Positions 41,695-50,018 of a stretch of DNA of 64,000 nucleotides are shown one piece after another. The translations under genes and the position numbers were made by a program. This DNA is from Hydrogenophilales bacterium (GTDB lineage: Bacteria > Pseudomonadota > Gammaproteobacteria > Burkholderiales > Thiobacillaceae): contig JACPYT010000011.1 in the NCBI GenBank assembly GCA_016195805.1, positions 1 through 64,000 on the forward strand, given 5' to 3'. Each line of letters starts with the position of its first letter. Position 1 is the first letter of the stretch. Under the pieces are notes generated by a model. It did not search any database and had not been told where the DNA came from. It saw nothing but the letters and a program-made list of their open reading frames with translations.

Positions 41695-43548
41695 TCATAA
41701 AGCATGCGCTTTACTGTTGGCTACGCATTGAGCGCCATAATTGAAGTATTCGACAAAGGGTTGAAGCACCGGCATGAGTGGAGCGAACTTGTCGGCATAG
41801 CGTTCCCATCGGTATTTGGCGTGCTGATAGAGAGGCTGCACTACTTGTTGATAACTTGCTGTCCCGATCCGCCCACGCTTGATCGCATGCTCTGTGTGGT
41901 TCCGTACGTTTTCGTGCCATCCCACCCCGATATATTCGAGTAACGCGCGAGTTTCCGCTTCAAAATCACTCACCAAATCCTCATAACGAATTCTGTGATG
42001 ATCCAGTCGCAAAACCTGGTCATATTGTTGCCACAGCAGCATGACCTTCGCATAGATCTCAACCGTGCTTTCCAGCGTATGGAAATTCACCGTCGCCGTA
42101 TTGGCTGCGAAAGCCTGCATGAAGCAGCTCAGGCAAACGTCACAGGGATGGCGTATGGCCAGAACCAGCTTAGCGCTGGGGAACACCTGCCGGATCAGAG
42201 GTGCGTAAATTGTATTGAGCGGCATCCTGTCCACCAGGATGCCACCGGGTTTGAGTTTGACGTGACACGCCACTTCAGCGAAATAGGCCGCTCTGAGCCG
42301 GGTAATTTCATCCGGGTTCAGGCTTGCCAAAGCATCCACGCGGCCTTGTGTCAGCTTTTCGAATGCTTCAAACATGGCTTTGACTGCCGGTTTTTCCTCC
42401 ATCGCCTGCAACGCCGGGTGGCTATCCAGAATCTGCTCGAGCAGGGTGGTGCCCGAACGCGGAAATCCAAATACAAAAACCGGTGCCTGCCCCTCGTCGT
42501 CCGCTATTGAGGAAACATTAATGTGTCCCTGTCCCGGCACCAGATAGCGGCCCACATTCGCAAGCGTTTCGGAGTAGTTTGCGATTTCGGCAACATTTTC
42601 ATTTTTTTTCGCCGCCAGTGCGTTCCCCTGGGTGAGCAACTCGAATGCGCGCTCGGCCTCGCCAAGACGATCGTAAATCTGGCCTGATGCAATCAAAATT
42701 TCAATTTGCGCCTGAGCGTCCTGGTTTTGCCGGGCCGCCTTTTCGTACAGGGATAGTGCCTCCGTAAATTTCCCTTCGCGCCTTGCCAACCGCGCTGCAA
42801 CGAGAAGAAAACCGTAGTAGTCCGGTGCCTGCGGGAAATATTCATCGAGCAGCGCTTGCGCTTCATCCGGCCGTCCGGACCTTTCCAGCGGTTCGACCAG
42901 TTCACTGGCTGTGTCCGCACAAGGGTGCAGTTGCATGGACATCTGGTACCGTGCAATCGCCTGCTCGATCTTTCCATCCCGCAGCAGCACCCTGCCGAGC
43001 GCACTGTGTAGTTGAGGGGCATCAGGCTTTAGAACGATCGCCCGGTTCAACACCTCAACGGCTTCCGGGATGTTCTCCATGAGGGTGAGCAAGATGCCCA
43101 GATTTCCCAGCGCCGCGACAAAATCCGACTTGAGCGCGATTGCGCTGCGGTAGCTTGCCACGGCCTCATCCAGCGCATGCGTTTCCTTCAATGCATTGGC
43201 CAGGAAATAATGGGCCTCGGCAAAATCGGGCTGCAATTGAAGCGCACGGCGATAACACGCGAGGGCTTCCTCCACACGCCCCAGACACTGCACGGCAGCG
43301 CCCAGCGCATGGTGCGCAACGGCCAGACGCGGCGCCAGCACCATTGCACGACGGCAATACATCTCCGCCTCATTAAATCGCCCGAGCTTGCGGTTGATGA
43401 TGCCGCGCATCACCCAGGAATCCGCATCCGCCCCATTGACCTGGCACATCCCCGCATAGAGCGCATCCGCTTCCTGCAGACGATTCGCCTTGAACAGTTC
43501 CGCCGCCTTGCTTTTCTTCGAGCGGGTCAAAATATTGCTCTGCGCCAC
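41695..43548 (-). CDS. TPR-repeat sulfotransferase
   Basis: ~8 TPR units followed by PVFVFGFPRSGTTLLEQILDSHPAL (5'-PSB) and LAIRHPCDVCLSCFMQAF (3'-PB). Confidence 0.92.
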   Translation of the reverse strand: MAQSNILTRSKKSKAAELFKANRLQEADALYAGMCQVNGADADSWVMRGIINRKLGRFNEAEMYCRRAMVLAPRLAVAHHALGAAVQCLGRVEEALACYRRALQLQPDFAEAHYFLANALKETHALDEAVASYRSAIALKSDFVAALGNLGILLTLMENIPEAVEVLNRAIVLKPDAPQLHSALGRVLLRDGKIEQAIARYQMSMQLHPCADTASELVEPLERSGRPDEAQALLDEYFPQAPDYYGFLLVAARLARREGKFTEALSLYEKAARQNQDAQAQIEILIASGQIYDRLGEAERAFELLTQGNALAAKKNENVAEIANYSETLANVGRYLVPGQGHINVSSIADDEGQAPVFVFGFPRSGTTLLEQILDSHPALQAMEEKPAVKAMFEAFEKLTQGRVDALASLNPDEITRLRAAYFAEVACHVKLKPGGILVDRMPLNTIYAPLIRQVFPSAKLVLAIRHPCDVCLSCFMQAFAANTATVNFHTLESTVEIYAKVMLLWQQYDQVLRLDHHRIRYEDLVSDFEAETRALLEYIGVGWHENVRNHTEHAIKRGRIGTASYQQVVQPLYQHAKYRWERYADKFAPLMPVLQPFVEYFNYGAQCVANSKAHAL

Positions 43549-43636
43549 CAGATTCTCCTGCCAGTTTTCTCGGATTACAGTCTAAAAGCCATTCTGGCAC
43601 AAGCGATTCGCGCGTCTCAGCGAGCCATACTACTAA

Positions 43637-43665
43637 TCAAAAAAACAGGGGCTTTCGCCCCTGTC
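43637..43665 (-). terminator. Rho-independent terminator for PEP-CTERM gene 43704
   Basis: Reverse strand: ACAGGGGCGAAAGCCCCTGTTTTTTTGA. Confidence 0.88.
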
Positions 43666-43703
43666 CATAACCAGCCTCAGCAACAAGGCCCATTCAATAC
43701 CAC

Positions 43704-44453
43704 TTAGATTGCATTCTTGCGGCGGCGGACAGCAAAGCCCACCAGACCCAAGCCAGCCAGCATCATGCCGTAGGTCGACGCTTCCGGTACAGGCGCCGCA
43801 GCATTCACGACACCTTCCAAGTGCAGCGCGTACTTCACGTTGGGGAAAGCAGGCGAGGTGGACGGCACCGCTGCATGGTAGTCCAATTTGTAGGTGTGGC
43901 CGTACACGCCATCCCAAACCAGATTGGCCACACCGCTCGTATAACCGGTGCCCCAAGCGTTGCCGCCCATGTCGATGCTGGAAACGTTGTTCCATGCCAC
44001 ATGCCAGCCGCTGAGGTTGATCGTGGTGTTGGTGCCGGTAATTGCAACCGTGCTGAAGTTGGTGCCGGTGTTGCTGAAGAAGCCCCATGAGTCAACGATG
44101 GGGCCACCTGCGCCAACCGAGCCCAAGCCAGCGCCCCAAGGGCCAGGGGTGGACGTGTTCGCACCAATCACGATGCCCGGGGAATTCACTGCGGACAAAG
44201 CGGTCTTTTCCGTTCCTTGAATCGCATTGTCACCATTAGTATCCATGCCGAACCAGGAACCCGGATTGACGTTGGTCTGGGTGGTCACAGACGGGCTCGA
44301 TGGCGTGCCCGCACCAGTGGTCGAAAAGACCGGCACGCCGGTGTTGATGGTCAGCGTATCGCCGCTGTTCAGGCTGAAAGCGTGAGCGCTCATCGCGCCC
44401 ATGATGCCGACGCTGCCGATGGCCAGGGCAAACATTGTTTTTGTGAAGTTCAT
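43704..44453 (-). CDS. PEP-CTERM sorting domain-containing protein
   Basis: Signal peptide MNFTKTMFALAIGSVGIMGAMSAHA; C-terminus APVPEASTYGMMLAGLGLVGFAVRRRKNAI. Confidence 0.95.
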   Translation of the reverse strand: MNFTKTMFALAIGSVGIMGAMSAHAFSLNSGDTLTINTGVPVFSTTGAGTPSSPSVTTQTNVNPGSWFGMDTNGDNAIQGTEKTALSAVNSPGIVIGANTSTPGPWGAGLGSVGAGGPIVDSWGFFSNTGTNFSTVAITGTNTTINLSGWHVAWNNVSSIDMGGNAWGTGYTSGVANLVWDGVYGHTYKLDYHAAVPSTSPAFPNVKYALHLEGVVNAAAPVPEASTYGMMLAGLGLVGFAVRRRKNAI

Positions 44454-44564
44454 CTTGTATATCTCCTCATGTAGAAAGTATCGATCGATCAAACAGCTAC
44501 ATCCTCCTGCCACACGGTGCACTACTCTTGCACCGAATAAACCCTTTCGCGGCGTCTCTTACTT

Positions 44565-44580
44565 AGCAATGCCCGTTCCA
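44565..44580 (-). promoter_or_regulatory. Candidate sigma-54 (-24/-12) promoter of PEP-CTERM gene 43704
   Basis: Reverse strand TGGAACGGGCATTGCT: GG-N10-GC; one mismatch to TGGCACG-N4-TTGCW; ~112 nt upstream of the start codon. Confidence 0.6.
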
Positions 44581-44676
44581 GCTTTTTGGCGTTTTTACTT
44601 ATGGGCTTAACAATCAAGCATTTAAGAATTGAATTTGGTTTCTTTTGACAAGTCGACTGGTAGGTTCGAACCATTT

Positions 44677-44694
44677 GTGTAAAAAAATCCGACA
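44677..44694 (-). promoter_or_regulatory. Candidate upstream activator site, copy 1
   Basis: Reverse strand TGTCGGATTTTTTTACAC; near-identical to 47848-47865, at comparable distance from a sigma-54 element. Confidence 0.5.
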
Positions 44695-45138
44695 GACCCT
44701 GCTCGGCAAACCGTTCCCATGAAGCCATATTCACTCCTCACAGGCAGGTCAACTTTAGCAACCTCTTTTTAGAAACATGACGTTAACTGAACTGTGCCTG
44801 AATCAATGGATGTGTAAAATTTATCGACAAATTTAATTTTATTAACATCTTTAATGTATCGATAAATCTTGTTTAAGCCTTGAGCGGGCCCGGCAGTCCC
44901 GCGGTTTGCGTGTTTCATCACCCAAGCAGGCTTTCCATCTCACGGCCGCAGGCAACCACACCCTCACGCGCCCCAAGCCCGCCAGCAACTTAGGGGCGGT
45001 AATAATGACCGGAACAGGGATTACGCCGATAGGACGCCCCGACCCGTCTCCGACGACCAAGATTCCCACTCCACGACGTAGCGATAGTGGGTTCAAGCAG
45101 CGTTCATGACATGCACAAGAAGAGGCGCGAGGCAAGGC

Positions 45139-45163
45139 AAAAAAAGGGGCCGAAGTCGCCCCG
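45139..45163 (-). terminator. Rho-independent terminator downstream of the sugar transferase
   Basis: aaaaaaaggggccgaagtcgcccc; GC stem followed by U-run on minus strand. Confidence 0.75.
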
Positions 45164-45210
45164 TGCGAATCGGTGCCCCATCAGGCACTTCTGTAACTTT
45201 GAGTTGTGCC

Positions 45211-46596
45211 TTAGTAGGCGTTCTGGTCGCGCCAGACGACGGCGAGGGTCTTGCCGATGATCATGAGGTCGAACACCAGCGACCAGTTGCGCATGTAGTC
45301 GATGTCGTACTGGACGCGGGCGCGCATCTTGTCGAGGGTTTCGGTTTCGCCACGCAGGCCGTTGACCTGCGCCCAGCCGGTGATGCCGGGCTTGACCTTG
45401 TGGCGCAGCATGTAGCCCTTGATGAGCTTGCGGTACTGCTCGTTGTGGGCGACTGCATGGGGGCGCGGGCCGACGACGCTCATGCGGCCCTGCAGGACGT
45501 TGATGAACTGCGGCAGTTCATCCAGAGACGTCCGGCGGATGAAGGCGCCGAAGCGGGTGATGCGGGGGTCGCTACGGCCGGCCTGCTTGATGGTATCGCC
45601 ATCATCACAGACCTTCATGGAGCGGAATTTGTAGACGAGGATTTCCTGGCCGTCAAGGCCGTAGCGACGCTGCTTGAAGATGATGGGGCCGGGCGAGGAC
45701 AGTTTGACCCCGACAGCCAGGATCAGCAGCACGGGCCAGATCAGCAGCAGAATAAAACCGGCGATGACGACGTCGCTGATGCGCTTGCCGATGCCGCTGA
45801 CGCCGAGGGTGGGCGATTCGGTCAGCGCCACCACTGGCATGCCATGGATGTGGTCGACCCGCGCCTGGATGAGGTCGGAGACGAAGATGTCAGGGACGAA
45901 ATAGACTGAGGTGGTGGTATCGCGCAGGGCATCGAGCAGGTTGAGGGTGCGCGGCTGCGAGGCCATCGGCAGGGTGATGTAGACGAGGTCGATGCCGTTG
46001 CGGTTGACGTATTCGGGGATGTCGGCCAGCCGTCCGAGCAGCTTTTTCGGGTCGGTGAGTTCGGTGCGTTCGAGCGCGCGGTCGTCGAAAAAGCCGACCA
46101 CATCCACGCCCAGTGCGCTGTCACCGGTGAAGCGCCCGCGCAATTCGGTGCCCAGATGGCCGGCACCGACGATGAGGGCGCGCCGGCGTCCGCCTTCCAG
46201 CAGGAGCAGGCGCGGCAGGATCTTGCGCACGACGCGGTGCGCCCCCCACATGGCGACGGGGGTGGCGAGCATCCACGCCATCACCAGCTTGGGCGGAAAC
46301 CAGTCGAGATAGCCGGTGGAATAGCCGAACAGCAGGATCAGACCGGACAAAAAGAACCACGGCATGACGACTTCGTTCCAGAAGGCGCGCAGGGTGACTT
46401 CGGGCCATTTGCCGGGAAAGGTCAGGGTGAATACGATCAGGGCCAGGATGGGGTACGGCCCGTTGAAAGTTTCGCCGAAATAGAGCGTGCAGCCGATCAG
46501 CACCAGCACGGCCACGAACGGGTCGAGCAGGATCTTGGTCAGCGATACGACGGAAAGCTGCTGCCGGAACAGCCACTGGTTATGGTTAGTCATCAC
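45211..46596 (-). CDS. Undecaprenyl-phosphate glucose phosphotransferase (EPS-initiating polyprenyl glycosylphosphotransferase)
   Basis: Four N-terminal TMs, Rossmann-like [18 protein letters not shown]-terminal [27 protein letters not shown]...[39 protein letters not shown]...[18 protein letters not shown]. Confidence 0.96.
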   Translation of the reverse strand: MMTNHNQWLFRQQLSVVSLTKILLDPFVAVLVLIGCTLYFGETFNGPYPILALIVFTLTFPGKWPEVTLRAFWNEVVMPWFFLSGLILLFGYSTGYLDWFPPKLVMAWMLATPVAMWGAHRVVRKILPRLLLLEGGRRRALIVGAGHLGTELRGRFTGDSALGVDVVGFFDDRALERTELTDPKKLLGRLADIPEYVNRNGIDLVYITLPMASQPRTLNLLDALRDTTTSVYFVPDIFVSDLIQARVDHIHGMPVVALTESPTLGVSGIGKRISDVVIAGFILLLIWPVLLILAVGVKLSSPGPIIFKQRRYGLDGQEILVYKFRSMKVCDDGDTIKQAGRSDPRITRFGAFIRRTSLDELPQFINVLQGRMSVVGPRPHAVAHNEQYRKLIKGYMLRHKVKPGITGWAQVNGLRGETETLDKMRARVQYDIDYMRNWSLVFDLMIIGKTLAVVWRDQNAY

Positions 46597-46797
46597 TCCA
46601 AATGCATCGCGTCGATGCGTTTTCCTGGCGGCCTGTGGGCAGGCGCTTGTTATCGATAGACCTACTGCCTGAATGCGGCAGCAGGTACAAACGTATTATC
46701 CATCAAATGTAACGGGCCAAGGTTGCCGGAACTTGAAGCCGGCCCGGCAATCGACGCGCCATGCGCCCCAAATGCCGCACGCACGAAGGATCCCCCA

Positions 46798-46828
46798 ATA
46801 AAAAACGGCTTCCTTGCGGAAGCCGCCA
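46798..46828 (-). terminator. Rho-independent terminator downstream of split PEP-CTERM gene
   Basis: aaaaaacggcttccttgcggaagccg; stem CGGCTTCC/GGAAGCCG with U-run on minus strand. Confidence 0.82.
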
Positions 46829-46846
46829 TGTCAAATCGATCTGGTG

Positions 46847-47652
46847 TCAAACAGTGGAACGTGCGTTGCGCCGCGCCATGAAACCGACGAGCGTAAGACC
46901 GGCCAGCATCATGGCGTAGGTTTGGGCTTCGGGGACCGCCAGCGCAATGTATCCATCGGCCGCATATTTGAGATCGCCCGGCGCCACAGTGTTACCCATC
47001 ACGCTGGTGATCGGGCCCAGCAAACTTGCGTCTAAAGGATTGTTCATGCGCAACGTGAATATTCCCCCCCCCCGCCCACGATCGTAGCAGGATTGTATAC
47101 GGCGGCATTGAAGCTTGTGACTTGAATCGTGATATCGGTTGCGCCAAAAGAGAAACTGGGGGAGGCCACCCCGCTTCCGGAAATGATATTGCCGCTCAGA
47201 ATCGAAACCCCATCGGTAAATCCGCTGTCCGCCCCAAAGTTGTGGTTGGTAGTGTTATCCACATAAATCGAGAAATTGCCGCCCGTGACACTGATTGCGC
47301 CTGCAGCAGTCACGCTCTCGGCAAAGCTGGCTACCGCGGTCAACTCATAGGTCGAATTGAGGCCGAGCGACGGAACCACGTTGCCCGCGAGTAGATGATT
47401 CGTGACGTAAGACTGATAAAAGCCGTTAAAGGTTGAAACCTGTGACGACCCCGATCCTGTCGTTCCTGTTGACTGCAGCAGCACGACCCCGGGGGCCGCA
47501 TCATAGGTATCGAACGTGCCAACGGTCCCAGTACCGGCCAAGGCCTGCGTATAATCCGCCGTTCCCGTCCAACCGGATGTCGCATGGGCCGCTTGCGCAG
47601 CAAAACCGGACGCGACCAATAGCGAGGCCAGCAAAACTTTCGTGTGCTTCAT
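46847..47652 (-). pseudogene. PEP-CTERM protein gene, frameshifted at a G10 tract (candidate phase-variable locus)
   Basis: N-terminal part (MKHTKVLLASLLVASGFAAQAAHA...IVGGGGEYSRCA*) and C-terminal part (...GYIALAVPEAQTYAMMLAGLTLVGFMARRNARSTV) are in different frames, joined at 47064-47073 (10 C on +). Confidence 0.88.
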
Positions 47653-47748
47653 AAATCTCTCCTCCATCAACATCATAAAGATCATTCCGGATTTCGAAAT
47701 GGATGCTGGCGAGTGAAACCACAACTTGTTATGTGCCGGCCCAGGTCA

Positions 47749-47764
47749 TGCAAGATACGTGCCT
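47749..47764 (-). promoter_or_regulatory. Candidate sigma-54 (-24/-12) promoter of split PEP-CTERM gene
   Basis: Reverse strand AGGCACGTATCTTGCA; GG-N10-GC; ~97 nt upstream of the start codon at 47652. Confidence 0.7.
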
Positions 47765-47847
47765 GTTAAAAGGCGGCGGCGAGCCAGGTTGATTTCACAA
47801 TATTTTCTATCGATCCAATCCGCATTAATAAATCAGATAAATTCATG

Positions 47848-47883
47848 GTGTAAAAGAATCCGACATTCACTATGGATCCGACA
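47848..47883 (-). promoter_or_regulatory. Candidate upstream activator site, copy 2 (two TGTCGGAT repeats 18 bp apart)
   Basis: Reverse strand TGTCGGATCCATAGTGAATGTCGGATTCTTTTACAC. Confidence 0.5.
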
Positions 47884-47990
47884 CACGCCAGGAAAATGGG
47901 GCGGTCTGAGCCGTCTGATTGACCGCATGTAAAAGAACAACCCCAACGACCGAGATTGGTATACCTGCGAACCTCTCGTTGGCAGCTTAG

Positions 47991-48047
47991 AAATTCGCCA
48001 CGCAGATCTCATAGTCGAGTGGAAGGGACGCTTTGATTTTTGCTGAT
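47991..48047 (-). pseudogene. Short fossil duplicate of an internal segment of the PEP-CTERM gene 48230..48946
   Basis: aaattcgccacgcagatctcatagtcgagtggaagggacgctttgatttttgctgat aligns to 48498-48553 aaattcgccatgctggtcacatcggtgagtggcagggtcgccttgattttgctgat; encodes ISAKIKASLPLDYEICVANF vs AISKIKATLPLTDVTSMANF. Confidence 0.75.
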
Positions 48048-48069
48048 ATCAACAACATCGACATCGCAC

Positions 48070-48096
48070 AAAAAAAGACTCGCCAAAGGGCGAGCC
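48070..48096 (-). terminator. Rho-independent terminator
   Basis: aaaaaaagactcgccaaagggcgagc; stem CTCGCC/GGCGAG with U-run on minus strand. Confidence 0.78.
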
Positions 48097-48125
48097 AAAA
48101 TTGCGCGTGAACGCAACCGGTCTGC

Positions 48126-48157
48126 GTGCTCCCGACGACGCGTGCCGTCGGGAGCAC
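48126..48157. other. Perfect 12-bp stem-loop
   Basis: gtgctcccgacg-acgcgtgc-cgtcgggagcac. Confidence 0.8.
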
Positions 48158-48229
48158 ACGTGATGCACACAACTAATCACTCATTATTGAGTTGATTTTT
48201 TTGTTTATTATAAATTGCATTGCTGTCCA

Positions 48230-48946
48230 TTACATCTTGGCACGACGGCGCACGGCGACCCCCACCAGCCCCAGACCCGCCAACATCATGGCGTAGGTCG
48301 AGGGCTCAGGCACGGGCGCCATAACCACGTTCAAGCCAACGAATTTTTTCTCGATGAAGGCGGCACTGCCGGACGTCAGACTGCTGGCCAACAGGATGTT
48401 TTCGATGGTGACGTTGACGCCGCCAACGATGCCATCCGCCCCACCCCAGCCGGCCGGGATCGCGACGCCGGCAAGGGATGTCCAGTCGGTGGTCTCAAAA
48501 TTCGCCATGCTGGTCACATCGGTGAGTGGCAGGGTCGCCTTGATTTTGCTGATGGCAGCTGGCGCTAGCGGCGATTCGAGGTCACGCACGTAGAGTTTCC
48601 CGCCCACCGCCACACTGGCGCCGGCACCCATGTTGTAGTAATCGCCATTTTCGGTCAGGTTGACAGCCGACACCAGGTAGCCGGGATTGGCATTGACCAT
48701 GATGTTGAAGGTCTGGCTGGCCGACGCGAGTCCCGACCCATTGAAGGACTGCGCCTTGTAAGTGGTGGGCGTAAAATACAACGTGTCACCTATCACAGTG
48801 GGTGCGCCGAACAGCCCGCTGAGGGCGCTGTCGAACGTGAAGCTGGCCGTTGTGCCCGCCAAAGTGACGGTCGCCGCGAAAGCAGCTCCGGAAATGGTTT
48901 GGCCCAGCAAGAGAATGCCGACAGCCAGTTTGTTCATGCGTTTCAT
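48230..48946 (-). CDS. PEP-CTERM sorting domain-containing protein
   Basis: Signal peptide MKRMNKLAVGILLLGQTISGAAFA; C-terminus APVPEPSTYAMMLAGLGLVGVAVRRRAKM. Confidence 0.95.
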   Translation of the reverse strand: MKRMNKLAVGILLLGQTISGAAFAATVTLAGTTASFTFDSALSGLFGAPTVIGDTLYFTPTTYKAQSFNGSGLASASQTFNIMVNANPGYLVSAVNLTENGDYYNMGAGASVAVGGKLYVRDLESPLAPAAISKIKATLPLTDVTSMANFETTDWTSLAGVAIPAGWGGADGIVGGVNVTIENILLASSLTSGSAAFIEKKFVGLNVVMAPVPEPSTYAMMLAGLGLVGVAVRRRAKM

Positions 48947-49157
48947 GGATTGCTCCTTAAATCGTAGTTGGGGCCGAGGGAAACCCCCAGGCAATTCATC
49001 CAGGCTGTTATTTGCAAATGCGCCAGCCGTCATTAATCTAAGTAGTTCAGCCTTGCGGCTGCATCCTGTGTTCCCAATGACCAGGCGCAAACACGCCCGA
49101 TCCAACACGACTCAGCGCACGCCAGAGAGTTCTGCAAAAAACACGCAGCGCCAAACT

Positions 49158-49600
49158 GGCGTGCGCATGAGACATCGCGGGGCAAACGCCCAGCGAAACA
49201 GGATTAGAAGAGGTAGAGACCCCCTCTGGCGCCAAACCCTCAACGCCTACTGCTATTCACGCGCACTGCTTATTACTTTATTTTTCGCTAGTCAGTGATG
49301 TGGCGCGCCTGCTTGTGCGCTACACCCCGATGCTGTTTTCAAATGCTTTTTTGACCACTTGTTTTTCGCCTTGCGGCTCGTCTACTCCTGTCCGCCTCCC
49401 CCAACAAACCAAAAAGGGGAATCGACCCAAGCACACGACGATACGTAATCTGCAAACCGGAATGCGGCGCAGCACCGTTTCGGCGTGCGCATGAGATATC
49501 GTTGAACGCAAATTCAACAATCGCAGGATGGTGCAGGCCCCTGGATCGAGCTTGCCCGGGCATCAAAACCACCGATGCCCCACTGCTATTCACGCGCACT
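49158..49600. repeat. Two copies of a composite intergenic repeat (outer motifs GGCGTGCGCATGAGAyATCG and ACTGCTATTCACGCGCACT)
   Basis: Copy A 49158-49267, copy B 49482-49600; both end motifs present in the same order and spacing (~91 and 100 bp). Confidence 0.7.
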
Positions 49601-50018
49601 AATTGTTGCGTTGTTTTTAACTGCTTGTTTTTATGTTGCAAGCCTTCGAATCTGTCGTCCAAATGGCCCGCATCAAAATAAGCAGAAGTTATGCCGAATC
49701 ACTCACTGAATAAATAAGCGACTGTATTGTCTGGTGTTTTTTATGTCGAGCCCCCACAACTCGAAACGCATTCGCACGTGATGTAAAAAATCTCGACAAT
49801 TGATCGAGGCCTACGCTTTAAGAAGTTGCAAAGAATCAATGTGTCATGCCGGGAATGCTTCAAGAAAAAATCCGACACCACGCAAGCCCCGCGATAGTTG
49901 CAATAGATAAGGGCGGTACCTCCCTTCTTCTCGTTACGCCGGCGGCCACGGAAAGCCGACGCACCAAGCCTGCCGGGGCTCTGCCATGCTATGCTGAGCG
50001 CCATTTGGAGGAGACAGC

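Noticed and set aside
44522-44734. 70-aa minus-strand ORF with a plausible SD
   Set aside because: Overlaps the putative UAS motif and sigma-54 box of the downstream PEP-CTERM gene; the SDFFT segment is explained by the repeated DNA motif. Left as non-coding, although a small protein cannot be excluded.
44851-45135. 94-aa ORF (LNPLSLRRGVGILVVGDGSGRPIGVIPVPVIITAPK...)
   Set aside because: No signal, family or SD that I can support; might be a dispersed degenerate element. A genome BLAST would settle it.
48947-49300. Search for a sigma-54 box upstream of PEP-CTERM gene 48230
   Set aside because: Closest candidate (tttgcaaatgcgccagcc) has 11-nt rather than 10-nt spacing; not reported as a promoter.
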